64,000 bases of DNA from Flavobacterium erciyesense (GCF_018069925.1 NZ_JAGPXB010000003.1:186001-250000), one strand, 5' to 3'. Numbered from the stretch's first letter, positions 1 to 7,677 are shown. The notes: a model not told the origin generated them from the sequence alone. Numbers and translations are program-made.

Positions 1-425
1 GCTTTGTAAAAATAAACGGCATGAATTGTTAGCGTAACAAAAAAAGTTATGATACTGGATACAATGTAATTCTCTGGTTTTTCATTTTCCAAAAACTCTT
101 GCAAACTTTTGTTGTCATAAACTACTTCTTCAAACAAGTGTAATAAAAAAATTACGATTAAAGACAGGACAACCGAGCCCGCGAAACCAACAAACAACCT
201 CTTTTTAGAAAAACGTTCCACAAAGAGTGCATCTAATTTTATAAAAAACACTGCATTGGTACCATATAAAGCAAGTGTATACAAAGCAGTGAACAAAAAA
301 TGAGTTAGTAAACGCTGGTTAAAACCTATTGTGCCGCCCATAACTACCGTAAATAATTGCATTAAGACAAAAATTATCAAGGTTAGTTTGAGTGCTTTTT
401 GTAATTGTTGAAGAAATAAGTTCAT
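1..425 (-). CDS. N-terminal part of a four-helix membrane protein, probably a LytS/YehU-type sensor histidine kinase (cut by window edge)
   Basis: The frame opens at an ATG (423-425) and stays open to base 1, giving 141 residues of an incomplete protein. It has four hydrophobic segments at about residues 12-30, 40-62, 76-98 and 121-141, with a short acidic loop before the last. This four-helix N-terminus is the usual sensor part of His_kinase-type (LytS/YehU) kinases in Flavobacteria, but the catalytic region lies outside the window, so the kinase assignment is inference. The gene lies 53 bp behind the exported TPR-like protein on the same strand and is probably cotranscribed with it. Other four-helix membrane proteins cannot be excluded. 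Confidence 0.6.
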   Translation of the reverse strand, partial: MNLFLQQLQKALKLTLIIFVLMQLFTVVMGGTIGFNQRLLTHFLFTALYTLALYGTNAVFFIKLDALFVERFSKKRLFVGFAGSVVLSLIVIFLLHLFEEVVYDNKSLQEFLENEKPENYIVSSIITFFVTLTIHAVYFYK

Positions 426-478
426 TTTATAAATTCTTTAGTTTCCTGCTAGCCACAGCAACGTCAATTGTTTTTATA

Positions 479-1144
479 CTACTTACAATTTTTTTGAGCC
501 ATTTGTGCTCTTTCTAATCCCCATGAAGGTGAAAAAACTGTTTCAGGTTTAAAAGTAGCAAAAAGTCCAATAGCTTTTTCAATTTGCGCACACATTGGTT
601 TCGTATCCGTTCCCCAGAATTTCGCTCCGCCTATTTCAAATTCGGCTTTGCAAAACACAACTCTTGGGTTTTCAGGAGCAAGTGTCTTTGCTTTTGCGTA
701 CAATTCCATTACAGGTCCGGCTAATTTTTGTCCGTTTGTCATGGGATCAAAAGCAATCCAGGCGGTATGAATCATGGCTTGAACAACAAGCAACTCTGCA
801 TTATTAGGGTTTTTATCCATTTCAACATCAAGGGCTTTTTGAGCTTTATCAAGCAATAAACTTACTTGCTCTTTATCCTTTGTGCTAAAAGCTGCATTTG
901 TATTTACCAGTGCCACATAATAATTAGGCAACCAGCTTGATTTTTCGGCAGCAGCAATTCTTTCAAATAAAGAGGATGCTTCGGTACTTTTTCCTTCACC
1001 CCACAATTGAAGTGCCTTACCCATACCTTGCTCAAATTGGCCTTGAGCCGAAACGTAAGAACTTATAAACAATACGATGGTAACAATAATTTTACTCATA
1101 ACTTTAGTTGTTTTAATTGGATTTTGGTTCATTGTTGTTTTCAT
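479..1144 (-). CDS. exported TPR-like protein of unknown function
   Basis: The 221-residue product has a signal peptide ending near ...SSYVSAQ. The mature part is helical, with repeats typical of tetratricopeptide-like folds (alternating Ala, Leu and Tyr with phrases such as NPNNAELLV and APENPRVV). It is probably periplasmic. An in-frame ATG at 1097-1099 would give a more standard signal peptide (MSKIIVTIV...), so the true start may be there. A -7 box TACTTTTG lies about 60 bp upstream. The downstream gene on the same strand is a probable sensor kinase, and upstream beyond a repeat array is a TonB receptor, so a role in a cell-surface response is possible but not shown. Confidence 0.75.
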   Translation of the reverse strand: MKTTMNQNPIKTTKVMSKIIVTIVLFISSYVSAQGQFEQGMGKALQLWGEGKSTEASSLFERIAAAEKSSWLPNYYVALVNTNAAFSTKDKEQVSLLLDKAQKALDVEMDKNPNNAELLVVQAMIHTAWIAFDPMTNGQKLAGPVMELYAKAKTLAPENPRVVFCKAEFEIGGAKFWGTDTKPMCAQIEKAIGLFATFKPETVFSPSWGLERAQMAQKNCK

Positions 1145-1205
1145 AATTTTTTGATTTTAAGATTATTTGATATGATGTTTGAAACGCTTTGTTTTAATTA
1201 CACTT

Positions 1206-1213
1206 CAAAAGTA
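1206..1213 (-). promoter_or_regulatory. -7 promoter box (TACTTTTG) of the exported TPR-like gene
   Basis: TACTTTTG on the minus strand matches the Bacteroidota -7 consensus TAnnTTTG and lies 62 bp before the first ATG. No clear TTG at the -33 position is visible, so only half of the promoter is supported. Confidence 0.45.
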
Positions 1214-1283
1214 GATTGCTTTTTACAGCTTAAAAATTGATTCCTACCGAACTGTAGAATTTAATGGATGAGTTGTGTTTTTA

Positions 1284-1657
1284 AGTTACAAAGGTGCTAA
1301 GGTTCTTAGGTTCTAAGTAATAAATTTGAAGATTCGCAGGCTTAGCACCTTAGTATCTTTGCGACTTTGAACCTCTTTGTCTAGTTGCAAAGGTTCTTAG
1401 GTTCAAAGTAAAAAATTTGAAGATTCGCAGGCTTAGTACCTCAGTATCTTTGCGACTTTGAACCTCTTTGTCTAGTTGCAAAGGTTCTTAGGTTCTTAGG
1501 ATCAAACTAATAAATTTGAAGATTCGCAGGCTTAGTACCTCAGTATCTTTGCGACTTTGAACCTCTTTGTCTAGTTGTAAAGGTTCTTAGGTTCAAAGTA
1601 ATAAATTTGAAGATTCGCAGGCTTAGTACCTCAGTATCTTTGCGACTTTGAACCTCT
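1284..1657. repeat. tandem array of four hairpin repeats built of 8-nt words
   Basis: Units begin with AGTT(G/A)(C/T)AAAGG at about 1284, 1383, 1474 and 1573, giving periods of 99, 91 and 99 bp; the last unit is cut at about 1657. Each unit has a left arm of two or three words like AGGTTCTT, a loop containing TTTGAAGATTCGCAGG, and a right arm whose reverse complement reads AGGTTCAA, AGTCGCAA, AGATACTG, AGGTACTA. Left and right arms match as an imperfect hairpin (17 of 22 positions in unit 2). The 91-bp unit lacks exactly one 8-nt word. The array runs into the stop codon of the TonB receptor gene. The same word family flanks the four-helix-bundle gene at 7273-7632. Confidence 0.9.
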
Positions 1658-3815
1658 ATAAATTCCTTAACTGATTGTCTTTTTTATCGTTGCTGATGGT
1701 CCAAAAGAAACCTACAAAGAAAAAACGATCTGCGGTTGGAATGATTTCTCTTCTATTGTAAATTCCAGCACTGTTTGGATTCTTGGCGTATTCATACCCA
1801 AATACATTTTGAGTTCCTAAAATATTTGAGACAGAGAAATATAAAATTTTCTGTGGAGCCAATAAGTACGCCCAATTAAAGCTTAAATTGTTAAAATCTT
1901 TCGTTTTACCGTTCATGAATTTTGTTTCATTGGGATTGTTGTACGGTCGACCTGAACTATAGGAATTCGTAAATCCTATTTGCGATTTCCAGTTTGTAAT
2001 AAAGTATTTCGTAACGATAGACAAGCTGTGATCAGCAACAAAACTTGGTGTGACTGAGGCCTTGAAATTTCTATAATCTCTTTCGGTATCTATGTAGGAA
2101 TAGGAAATCCAGTACTCAAGATTTTTTATTGAATTGTTGTCGCGCCAAAACAAGTCTAAACCTGTAGCGTATCCTGAACCAGAATTATCAAAATTTGAAT
2201 TGAAAGCAGCTACATCAGTATCAAATTTTACTAAATCACGATAATTTTTGTAATAGGTTTCGGCTCTAAAGGTTTTTCCGTTTTTAGCATACTGAAAGTT
2301 TAAAAGATAATGTGATGCTTTTTCACTTTCTAAAGGAGAATTTGCGGTATACTTTATATAATCAGCGTTAGGAGTTTGAGTGAAATCGCCATAAGCAAAT
2401 GAAAACTGACTGTTTTTAGCCATTTTGTATGCAAAAGAAACTCTAGGCGAAATAGCATTTTCATTTAGGACACTGTTATTTGCTGCGCGTATTCCCACTT
2501 TTGCAGCCCATTTTTTAGAGAAGAAAATATCAGCCTCAGAGTAGACTGCTGCTATGTGGGAATCATATCCACTGTTAAAAACCATACCTGAATTTTGGTT
2601 GAAATTCTCATGGAATTGGGTAACAAAATAATCAGCTCCAAAAGACAGTTTTAATCGATCTGAGAAACTTTTTTTCAACTTCACTTTAAAATGTGCTGCA
2701 TTTTCTTCATTGTTCACTTTATCTGAATCTAAGTTTATGACATTGTTGCTGTAGCCATAACTCAATCCAGAGGTGATTTGCCAGTTGTTCCCAAAAACTC
2801 CTTTGTAAGACGTGTTAAAATAAAAATTGTTATTGTTTAAATCTACTCTTATCTTCTCTGGAGCATTGATGTTTTCTTGATTGATATCAAATTTTGAAGC
2901 GTCAAATGCAGCGTATACTTTTAAAATACCATTATTGAAATTATAGCGATACACAGTTTCTCCGGAAAGGGATTGAAAAGGACTATTCCAATCTATGTTT
3001 TGAGGAATCGCAGCTTGATAAGGAGCGAGATTCAAATAATTAGCATTCACACTCAAGGAACTTTTTTTCCATTTTTGGGTATTCCCAATTCCTAAACCTA
3101 CGGTCATCAAGCTAATTTCGGTTTTGTTTTGATCTGGATTATCCTGCGTATTGAGTAACAACACACTGGATAATGCTTCGCCATATTCTGCAGAATAGCC
3201 GCCAGTAGAAAAAGCGATTCCGCTAAATAAAAACGGTGAAAATCGGCCACGAGTAGGTAAATTGTTAGCTGTTGCACCATAAGGTTGTGCTACCCGAATC
3301 CCATCTACAAATGTTTGTGTTTCATTAGCCTCGCCACCACGAACAAACAATCTTCCGTCCTCGCCTACTGTTTGCGTTCCTGGTAAGGTTTGCAAAGCCG
3401 CAATAATATTCCCTGCTGATCCTGCCGTGGTCACAATATCTAGAGGTTTTAAAACCGAAACTCTAGATTTATCGCCCGCTTCAAATGTCCCTGCAGTAAT
3501 TACAACGGCATCGAGCGCTGTAACACTTGAACGAAGTTTAATAGTTTTATCAGTAAAAGTAGCTACATCAATTGCAGTTCTTGAAGTTTCGTAAATCAAA
3601 AAACTAACTACTAAGGTTTGATTTCCCGTAGCTGTGGTTGTAAAACTAAAACTACCAGAATCAGAACTTGTGGCGCCGTCATAGGTTCCTTCTATAAAAA
3701 TATTAGCCCCTGCAACAGGCTTTCCTTTTTCATCAACTACTTTACCTGATATTGTTTTTTGTGCCAAAAGAAACGAGCTAACTATTAAAAATAAAAATGT
3801 GAGTGTGGTTTTCAT
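1656..3815 (-). CDS. TonB-dependent outer-membrane receptor with carboxypeptidase-regulatory-like N-terminal domain
   Basis: The 719-residue protein starts with a signal peptide (MKTTLTFLFLIVSSFLLAQ). A CarboxypepD_reg-like beta domain at about 20-105 (ISGKVVDEKGKPVAGANIF) follows, then a plug domain at about 115-225 containing LPGTQTVGEDGRLFVRGG and FVDGIRV, and a long beta barrel. It should sit in the outer membrane and import an unknown ligand using TonB energy. There is no SusD partner next to it, so it is not a typical glycan utilisation pair. The last codons and the stop lie inside the final repeat of the adjacent tandem array. A -7 box lies 24 bp upstream of the start. Confidence 0.88.
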   Translation of the reverse strand: MKTTLTFLFLIVSSFLLAQKTISGKVVDEKGKPVAGANIFIEGTYDGATSSDSGSFSFTTTATGNQTLVVSFLIYETSRTAIDVATFTDKTIKLRSSVTALDAVVITAGTFEAGDKSRVSVLKPLDIVTTAGSAGNIIAALQTLPGTQTVGEDGRLFVRGGEANETQTFVDGIRVAQPYGATANNLPTRGRFSPFLFSGIAFSTGGYSAEYGEALSSVLLLNTQDNPDQNKTEISLMTVGLGIGNTQKWKKSSLSVNANYLNLAPYQAAIPQNIDWNSPFQSLSGETVYRYNFNNGILKVYAAFDASKFDINQENINAPEKIRVDLNNNNFYFNTSYKGVFGNNWQITSGLSYGYSNNVINLDSDKVNNEENAAHFKVKLKKSFSDRLKLSFGADYFVTQFHENFNQNSGMVFNSGYDSHIAAVYSEADIFFSKKWAAKVGIRAANNSVLNENAISPRVSFAYKMAKNSQFSFAYGDFTQTPNADYIKYTANSPLESEKASHYLLNFQYAKNGKTFRAETYYKNYRDLVKFDTDVAAFNSNFDNSGSGYATGLDLFWRDNNSIKNLEYWISYSYIDTERDYRNFKASVTPSFVADHSLSIVTKYFITNWKSQIGFTNSYSSGRPYNNPNETKFMNGKTKDFNNLSFNWAYLLAPQKILYFSVSNILGTQNVFGYEYAKNPNSAGIYNRREIIPTADRFFFVGFFWTISNDKKDNQLRNL

Positions 3816-3838
3816 AATGTTGTGATAATTTGATGAAC

Positions 3839-3846
3839 CAAAAGTA
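3839..3846 (-). promoter_or_regulatory. -7 promoter box (TACTTTTG) of the TonB receptor gene
   Basis: TACTTTTG on the minus strand fits TAnnTTTG and lies 23 bp before the receptor start. No convincing TTG element is seen 17-23 bp further upstream. Confidence 0.5.
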
Positions 3847-3965
3847 TCTCAGAAAAAAAGCTTTGAAAACAGAACCTTACTCAACTGTTGAAAATGGATG
3901 CTGAGTTGTGAAATTTTTAATTTTAGGTTATATTTACCTAGTTGCAAAAAATAAGTATGCTTAAA

Positions 3966-4074
3966 GTCGCGTGAGGGATAGCAGTGAAAATCCTTTGCTG
4001 ACCCGTTGCAAAAAAGGGACAGGAAAGATTGTAACGGATAGCCCGACCGGAGCTTTTGCGGAGGGCACGCCCAA
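3966..4074 (+). ncRNA. structured RNA candidate, copy 1 of 3 (possibly Flavo-1 type)
   Basis: The segment contains GAGGGATAGCAGTG, AATCCTTT, a central stem (CTTTGCTGACCC against GGGACAGGAAAG, 10 of 12 complementary), then AAAGATTGTAACGGATAG and a closing GC-rich hairpin. GCGTG at 3969-3973 can pair with CACGC at 4066-4070 to close the whole element. It shares its layout with the copies at 30448-30529 and 60165-60258. It ends 14 bp before the acetyltransferase start, so it may act in that leader. I recall intergenic elements like this in Flavobacterium, and the Rfam Flavo-1 family is a candidate identity, but this was not tested. Confidence 0.6.
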
Positions 4075-4088
4075 AAAATTGAAACAAA

Positions 4089-4652
4089 ATGGATTTGAAA
4101 TCAGAGAAGGAAAAAATGATTGCTGGCGAATATTATTTGGCTGGTGATCCGGTTTTGGTGAAAGACCGACGACGAGCGAAGTTATTGTTGCACCGCTTGA
4201 ATGTGACCGAGTATAGAATGACCAAAAAAGCGCGCGAAATTATTCAGGAATTGATTCCCAATGCAGGGACCAACTTATACATTGAACCACCGTTTCATTG
4301 TGATTACGGGTACAATATTGTGTGTGGCGATAATGTTTACTTTAATGTGAACTGTGTGGTGCTGGATTGCGCTACGGTAACTATAGGATCGAATGTTTTT
4401 ATAGCGCCGAACGTGCAATTGTACACCGCTACGCACCCACTTGATGCGGAATTGCGCAAAACGCTCGAAAACGCTTTACCAATAACTATTGGCGATGATT
4501 GCTGGATAGGCGGCAATAGTGTGATTTGTCCTGGTGTAACTATCGGCGTAGGTTGTGTAATTGGTGCAGGATCGGTAGTTACGAGAGATATTCCTGATCA
4601 TTCACTTGCGGTAGGAAATCCTGCGAGAGTAATTCGGAATTTAAAAGCATAA
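4089..4652 (+). CDS. sugar O-acetyltransferase, Maa/LacA/NodL family
   Basis: The 187-residue protein has the small helical Mac domain at residues 1-60 (EKEKMIAGEYYLAGDPVLVKDR) followed by a left-handed parallel beta-helix of hexapeptide repeats at about 75-180. It carries the family signature around TATHPLDAELR, with the catalytic His in ATHPLD, and ends in VTRDIPDHSLAVGNPARVIRNL. It transfers acetyl from acetyl-CoA to a hydroxyl of maltose, galactoside or another sugar; the natural acceptor cannot be read from sequence. The length is normal for the family. A structured-RNA candidate ends just before the gene. It is cytoplasmic and most likely monocistronic. Confidence 0.92.
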   Translation: MDLKSEKEKMIAGEYYLAGDPVLVKDRRRAKLLLHRLNVTEYRMTKKAREIIQELIPNAGTNLYIEPPFHCDYGYNIVCGDNVYFNVNCVVLDCATVTIGSNVFIAPNVQLYTATHPLDAELRKTLENALPITIGDDCWIGGNSVICPGVTIGVGCVIGAGSVVTRDIPDHSLAVGNPARVIRNLKA

Positions 4653-4668
4653 GGTTTTTATAATTTTT

Positions 4669-4698
4669 TTTGGCAGCTACAAAAAAATCCTATCTTTG
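4669..4698 (+). promoter_or_regulatory. promoter TTTG-N18-TATCTTTG
   Basis: A full Bacteroidota-type promoter is visible: TTTG at 4669-4672, an 18-nt spacer and TATCTTTG at 4691-4698. It lies 26 bp before the ATG of the small exported protein and is one of the two best promoter matches in the window. Confidence 0.75.
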
Positions 4699-4724
4699 AT
4701 TTACTAACAACAAAAACATAGAAA

Positions 4725-5120
4725 ATGAAACAACTTAAATTAGTATTGGTATTTGCTTTATTTGTCGTTGCCAGTTCAGTATCGGCACAAAGTACATTTG
4801 ACAAATGGCCGGCAATTAAAGAATTTCACGGTGTAATGTCGGAAACTTTTCATCCAGCCGAAGAAGGTAATTTAGCACCAATCAAGGCGCGCTCTGAAGA
4901 AATGGTTCAAAAAGCAGCTTCGTTATTAAAGTCGGATATTCCAACTGAATTTAGAACAGATGCTATTTTAGCTTCGGCAGAACGTTTGCAATTGCAAAGC
5001 AAAGCCTTACACAAATTAGTTGTAGCCAAAGGCGATGATGCTGCTATCGTAAAATCGATTACTACATTGCACGATACCTTTCATGAAATTGTAGGTTTGT
5101 GCTCCGACTCTAAAAAATAA
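4725..5120 (+). CDS. small exported helical protein, function unknown
   Basis: The 131-residue product has a clear signal peptide (MKQLKLVLVFALFVVASSVSAQ). The mature part of about 109 residues is all helical, with several His residues (EFHGVMSETFHP, LHKLVV, LHDTFHEIVGLC). It resembles a periplasmic four-helix bundle of the cytochrome c-prime fold, but there is no CXXCH motif, so covalent haem attachment is not expected. It has its own consensus promoter and a strong terminator, so it is a single-gene unit. I do not recognise a named family. Confidence 0.8.
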   Translation: MKQLKLVLVFALFVVASSVSAQSTFDKWPAIKEFHGVMSETFHPAEEGNLAPIKARSEEMVQKAASLLKSDIPTEFRTDAILASAERLQLQSKALHKLVVAKGDDAAIVKSITTLHDTFHEIVGLCSDSKK

Positions 5121-5128
5121 AACACCAG

Positions 5129-5156
5129 GCCCAATCGACTGATTGGGCTTTTTTTT
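5129..5156 (+). terminator. intrinsic terminator
   Basis: GCCCAATC, a GACT loop and GATTGGGC form a perfect 8-bp stem followed by eight T residues, 8 bp after the stop of the small exported protein. Confidence 0.9.
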
Positions 5157-5167
5157 GCTTATTTACT

Positions 5168-5557
5168 ATGCTTTCACTTTCAAAAATTCACCATATCGCT
5201 GCTATTTGCAGTGATTATCAAAAATCCAAAAAATTTTATACTGATTTTCTCGGCTTGCAAATTCTTCAAGAAGTGCATCGCGAAGAACGCCAATCGTACA
5301 AACTAGACTTAGCGCTGAATGGCGTTTATATATTGGAATTATTTTCGTTCCCAAATCCTCCCCAAAGGCTTTCTCGTCCTGAGGCAGCGGGTTTGAGGCA
5401 TTTGGCATTTGAGGTAAATGACATTGCAGCTACTCACCGTTTGTGCCTGCTTGAAGGCGTAATTGCTGAAGAAATTCGGGTTGATGAATACACCAATAAA
5501 TCCTTTTTCTTTATCAGTGATCCCGATGGTTTACCGATAGAGTTTTATGAAAAATAA
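5168..5557 (+). CDS. gloA2: glyoxalase/VOC-family protein, YaeR/GloA2-like
   Basis: The 129-residue single-domain VOC protein starts with the classic HHIAAICSDYQKSKKFYTDFLG, has the metal-binding His of the first strand, Glu in the ILELFSF strand, His in LRHLAFEV and Glu in DGLPIEFYE. This arrangement fits the SMU1112c/YaeR group of glyoxalase I-like metalloproteins, whose physiological substrate is not settled. The length is typical. It begins 12 bp after the terminator of the preceding gene and is cytoplasmic. Confidence 0.85.
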   Translation: MLSLSKIHHIAAICSDYQKSKKFYTDFLGLQILQEVHREERQSYKLDLALNGVYILELFSFPNPPQRLSRPEAAGLRHLAFEVNDIAATHRLCLLEGVIAEEIRVDEYTNKSFFFISDPDGLPIEFYEK

Positions 5558-5629
5558 AGCACTTTTATTTATAAAAAAGTCAAAATAATATCTAAATCGT
5601 AAAAGAAAATAGTCCTTACATTTTTTAAG

Positions 5630-5658
5630 TTGAATGCGATTCTGTTTTTTTAAATTTG
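5630..5658 (+). promoter_or_regulatory. promoter TTG-N18-TAAATTTG of the HPP gene, with a long leader
   Basis: TTG at 5630-5632 and TAAATTTG at 5651-5658 are separated by 18 nt, a full consensus. The preferred ATG of the HPP gene is at 5858, so the transcript would carry a leader of about 195 nt. No known riboswitch was recognised in it. Confidence 0.6.
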
Positions 5659-5857
5659 CAGAAACTTGACATATTACTCTTTCCATACGATTTAAGAGAA
5701 TTATCACAGACTTAATATTCAAAAACTTTTGATAACGAGGATATTATTTGGTTTTTGATCCTCCACCTTGGGTTTACTTTTAAAAAATATAGTCAAAACT
5801 GATAGCGAAATCTTTTTTAATCAAACCGTTCCTTCAAGTTTAGCAAAAAAATCATCA

Positions 5858-6460
5858 ATGGCAGTTCAAAAAATAAAAAGGAGTTACCGCAAAACCAAGT
5901 ACATTTTGTACAAAGAAACTTTAGTTGATTTCAAAGAGCATTTTTGGGCTTTTCTCGGTTCATTTATCGGCATCGGATTAATTGCTTATTTACAATCTCG
6001 CACACTCCCAAACTCTGACGTGGTTTATTTAATAGGTTCCTTTGGAGCATCGAGCGTTTTGGTTTACGGTGTAATCCAAAGTCCTTTGGCACAGCCAAGA
6101 AATCTTATTGGAGGGCACCTAATTTCTGCAATCATTGGCGTTTCTGTCTGTAAATTCGTTCCCGATATCGTTTGGTTAACTGCTCCACTTGCTGTTTCCC
6201 TTTCTATTGTTTTTATGCAAATGACTAAAACATTGCATCCACCTGGCGGCGCAACCGCGCTGATAGCCGTAACTGGCTCAAGTGAAATTAAAAACTTAGG
6301 CTATTGGTATGTATTTTCACCTGTTTTAACCGGTGTACTTATTTTACTAGCCGTGGCTTTAGTTTTTAATAATATGACGACAAACAGACAATATCCAAAT
6401 CACAAAAAATACCCTCAGTTCAGAAAAAGAATGACAACTATTTTTACAACTAAACGATAA
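5858..6460 (+). CDS. HPP-family integral membrane protein
   Basis: From the ATG at 5858 the product is 200 residues. It has about four to five transmembrane helices (around FWAFLGSFIGIGLIAYL, VYLIGSFGASSVLVYGV, LIGGHLISAIIGVSV, LTAPLAVSLSIVFMQM and YVFSPVLTGVLILLAVALVF) and the defining motif TLHPPGGATALIA. The family is conserved in bacteria; a chloroplast and cyanobacterial branch has been linked to nitrite transport, but the role here is unknown. The frame can be extended to a TTG at 5768, but the ATG followed directly by the basic N-terminus is preferred. A strong promoter lies about 200 bp upstream. Confidence 0.85.
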   Translation: MAVQKIKRSYRKTKYILYKETLVDFKEHFWAFLGSFIGIGLIAYLQSRTLPNSDVVYLIGSFGASSVLVYGVIQSPLAQPRNLIGGHLISAIIGVSVCKFVPDIVWLTAPLAVSLSIVFMQMTKTLHPPGGATALIAVTGSSEIKNLGYWYVFSPVLTGVLILLAVALVFNNMTTNRQYPNHKKYPQFRKRMTTIFTTKR

Positions 6461-6624
6461 CCCTAAAAACAATTACAGGAAGTACTTGATAGCAAGTAAA
6501 ACAAGATTTATTTTTTTTTCGTTAGCTTAAAAATAGATCGGAATTGGTGTACTCCTTTTTGACACATACACAAAAATCTTATCAACAAATCGAGAAACTA
6601 AAATTTAAATCTGAAATTAAATTT

Positions 6625-6632
6625 TACCTTTG
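6625..6632 (+). promoter_or_regulatory. -7 promoter box (TACCTTTG)
   Basis: TACCTTTG matches TAnnTTTG 23 bp before the ATG of the pRiA4b ORF-3-like gene. No TTG is visible at the expected -33 distance. Confidence 0.5.
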
Positions 6633-6655
6633 ACCTTTCAATAAAAACAACGATT

Positions 6656-7195
6656 ATGGTTTATAAATTTAGAGTCATTCTAGACGCCGAGGAAGATATT
6701 TTTAGAGACATTGCAATACTTGAAGACGATACTTTAGAGGATTTACATAATGCTATTTTCAATTCTTTTGGTTTTGACGGAATGGAAGTAGCTTCTTTTT
6801 ATACTTGTGATGAGACGTGGAATCAAGAAGAAGAGATTCCGATGTTTGATACTGGCGATGTTCTTGGCGAACAAAAAACCATGAGTGACTACAAATTGTC
6901 AGACATTTTAGATAAAGAAAATACGAAAATCATTTACGTGTACGACTTTATTAACATGTGGACGTTTTTAGTAGAATTAGCCGCTATTGAAGAGCAAGTG
7001 GCAGGAAATTTCTATCCTGAAACTTTATTTTCTCACGGTGAAATGCCCGATGAAGCGATGGAAAAAAACTTTGAAGCCGATAATGCAGATGATTACAATG
7101 ACGAGTTCGAAGACGGTTTTGATGATGATGATTTAGATATGTTTGAAGGCGATGACAGTTTTGAAGATTACGGTTTTGAGGAGAATTGGAATTAG
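6656..7195 (+). CDS. pRiA4b ORF-3-like protein (IS1096 passenger TnpR-like family) with acidic tail
   Basis: The 179-residue protein opens with YKFRVILDAEEDIFRDIAILEDDTLEDLHNAI, the start of the pRiA4b ORF-3 domain, and has the ...SFYTCDETWNQ and VYVYDF-type segments of that family at about 45-100. The C-terminal 50 residues are extremely acidic (DDDDLDMFEGDDSFEDY). The family was named from plasmid and insertion-sequence passengers, but chromosomal copies like this one are stable in Bacteroidota and there is no transposase here. Its biochemical function is not known. It lies just upstream of the octamer-repeat-flanked four-helix-bundle gene. Confidence 0.85.
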   Translation: MVYKFRVILDAEEDIFRDIAILEDDTLEDLHNAIFNSFGFDGMEVASFYTCDETWNQEEEIPMFDTGDVLGEQKTMSDYKLSDILDKENTKIIYVYDFINMWTFLVELAAIEEQVAGNFYPETLFSHGEMPDEAMEKNFEADNADDYNDEFEDGFDDDDLDMFEGDDSFEDYGFEENWN

Positions 7196-7204
7196 TTTGT
7201 AGAA

Positions 7205-7244
7205 AGTTTCTAAGAATTTAAGGTTCTGAGGTACTAAGTTCTGA
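7205..7244. repeat. left octamer-word flank of the four-helix-bundle gene
   Basis: These 40 bases divide exactly into five 8-nt words: AGTTTCTA, AGAATTTA, AGGTTCTG, AGGTACTA and AGTTCTGA. The word type is the same as in the array at 1284-1657. GAGGTACTAAG at 7228-7238 is inverted, with one mismatch, on the other side of the gene at 7659-7669. Confidence 0.8.
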
Positions 7245-7272
7245 CAGGAACTAAATTTAATATTTTCACACC

Positions 7273-7632
7273 ATGAGCAATTTTAGAAACTTACTGATTT
7301 GGCAAAAATCAATGTCATTAACTACTAAAATTTATAAATCAAACAAGAAATTCCCAAAAGAAGAAATATTTGCATTAACATCACAAATAAGGCGGAGCTC
7401 AGTTTCAATTCCGAGCAACATTGCCGAAGGGTTTGGAAGAGAAAGTAGTAAAGAATATCTGCGTTTTTTAAACATAGCCATTGGATCATTATTTGAATTA
7501 CAAACCCAATTAGAAATAGCAAAAAACATCGACTATTTAATCGAAGATGAATTTAACACTTTGTACGAAGATAGTCGAGAGATTGAACGAATGCTGGTTT
7601 CGTTCATGAATAAAATTAAAGAAAGAGATTAA
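7273..7632 (+). CDS. four-helix-bundle protein of the 23S rRNA intervening-sequence (IVP) family
   Basis: The 119-residue protein has the full family pattern: NLLIWQKSMSLTTKIY at the N-terminus, the central SQIRRSSVSIPSNIAEGFGR signature, and SKEYLRFLNIAIGSLFELQTQLEIA. These proteins form four-helix bundles and pentamers; the family is best known from ORFs inside 23S rRNA intervening sequences, but in Bacteroidota most copies are chromosomal and of unknown role. This copy is not in rRNA. It is bracketed by two inverted blocks of 8-nt words (7205-7244 and 7633-7669), as if gene and flanks formed one unit. The neighbours on both sides are unrelated genes in the same direction. Confidence 0.93.
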   Translation: MSNFRNLLIWQKSMSLTTKIYKSNKKFPKEEIFALTSQIRRSSVSIPSNIAEGFGRESSKEYLRFLNIAIGSLFELQTQLEIAKNIDYLIEDEFNTLYEDSREIERMLVSFMNKIKERD

Positions 7633-7669
7633 AACCTCAGTAACTCAGCAACTTTTCACTTAGCACCTC
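7633..7669. repeat. right octamer-word flank of the four-helix-bundle gene (inverted)
   Basis: Read on the minus strand this block is AGGTGCTA, AGTGAAA (seven bases), AGTTGCTG, AGTTACTG and AGGTT. It starts directly after the stop codon and ends 8 bp before the next ATG. It is the inverse of the left flank and belongs to the same word family as the array at 1284-1657. Confidence 0.78.
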
Positions 7670-7677
7670 AAAAATAA

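Noticed and set aside
1284..1657. CRISPR array
   Set aside because: Units are 91-99 bp, nearly identical over their full length, and have no variable spacers of constant length; no cas genes are nearby.
6656..7195. Insertion-sequence passenger gene in a mobile element
   Set aside because: The family name comes from IS1096, but there is no transposase and no terminal repeat around the gene; base composition matches its neighbours.
7273..7632. 23S rRNA intervening sequence
   Set aside because: The four-helix-bundle gene is of the IVS family, but the flanks are protein genes and no rRNA sequence is present.
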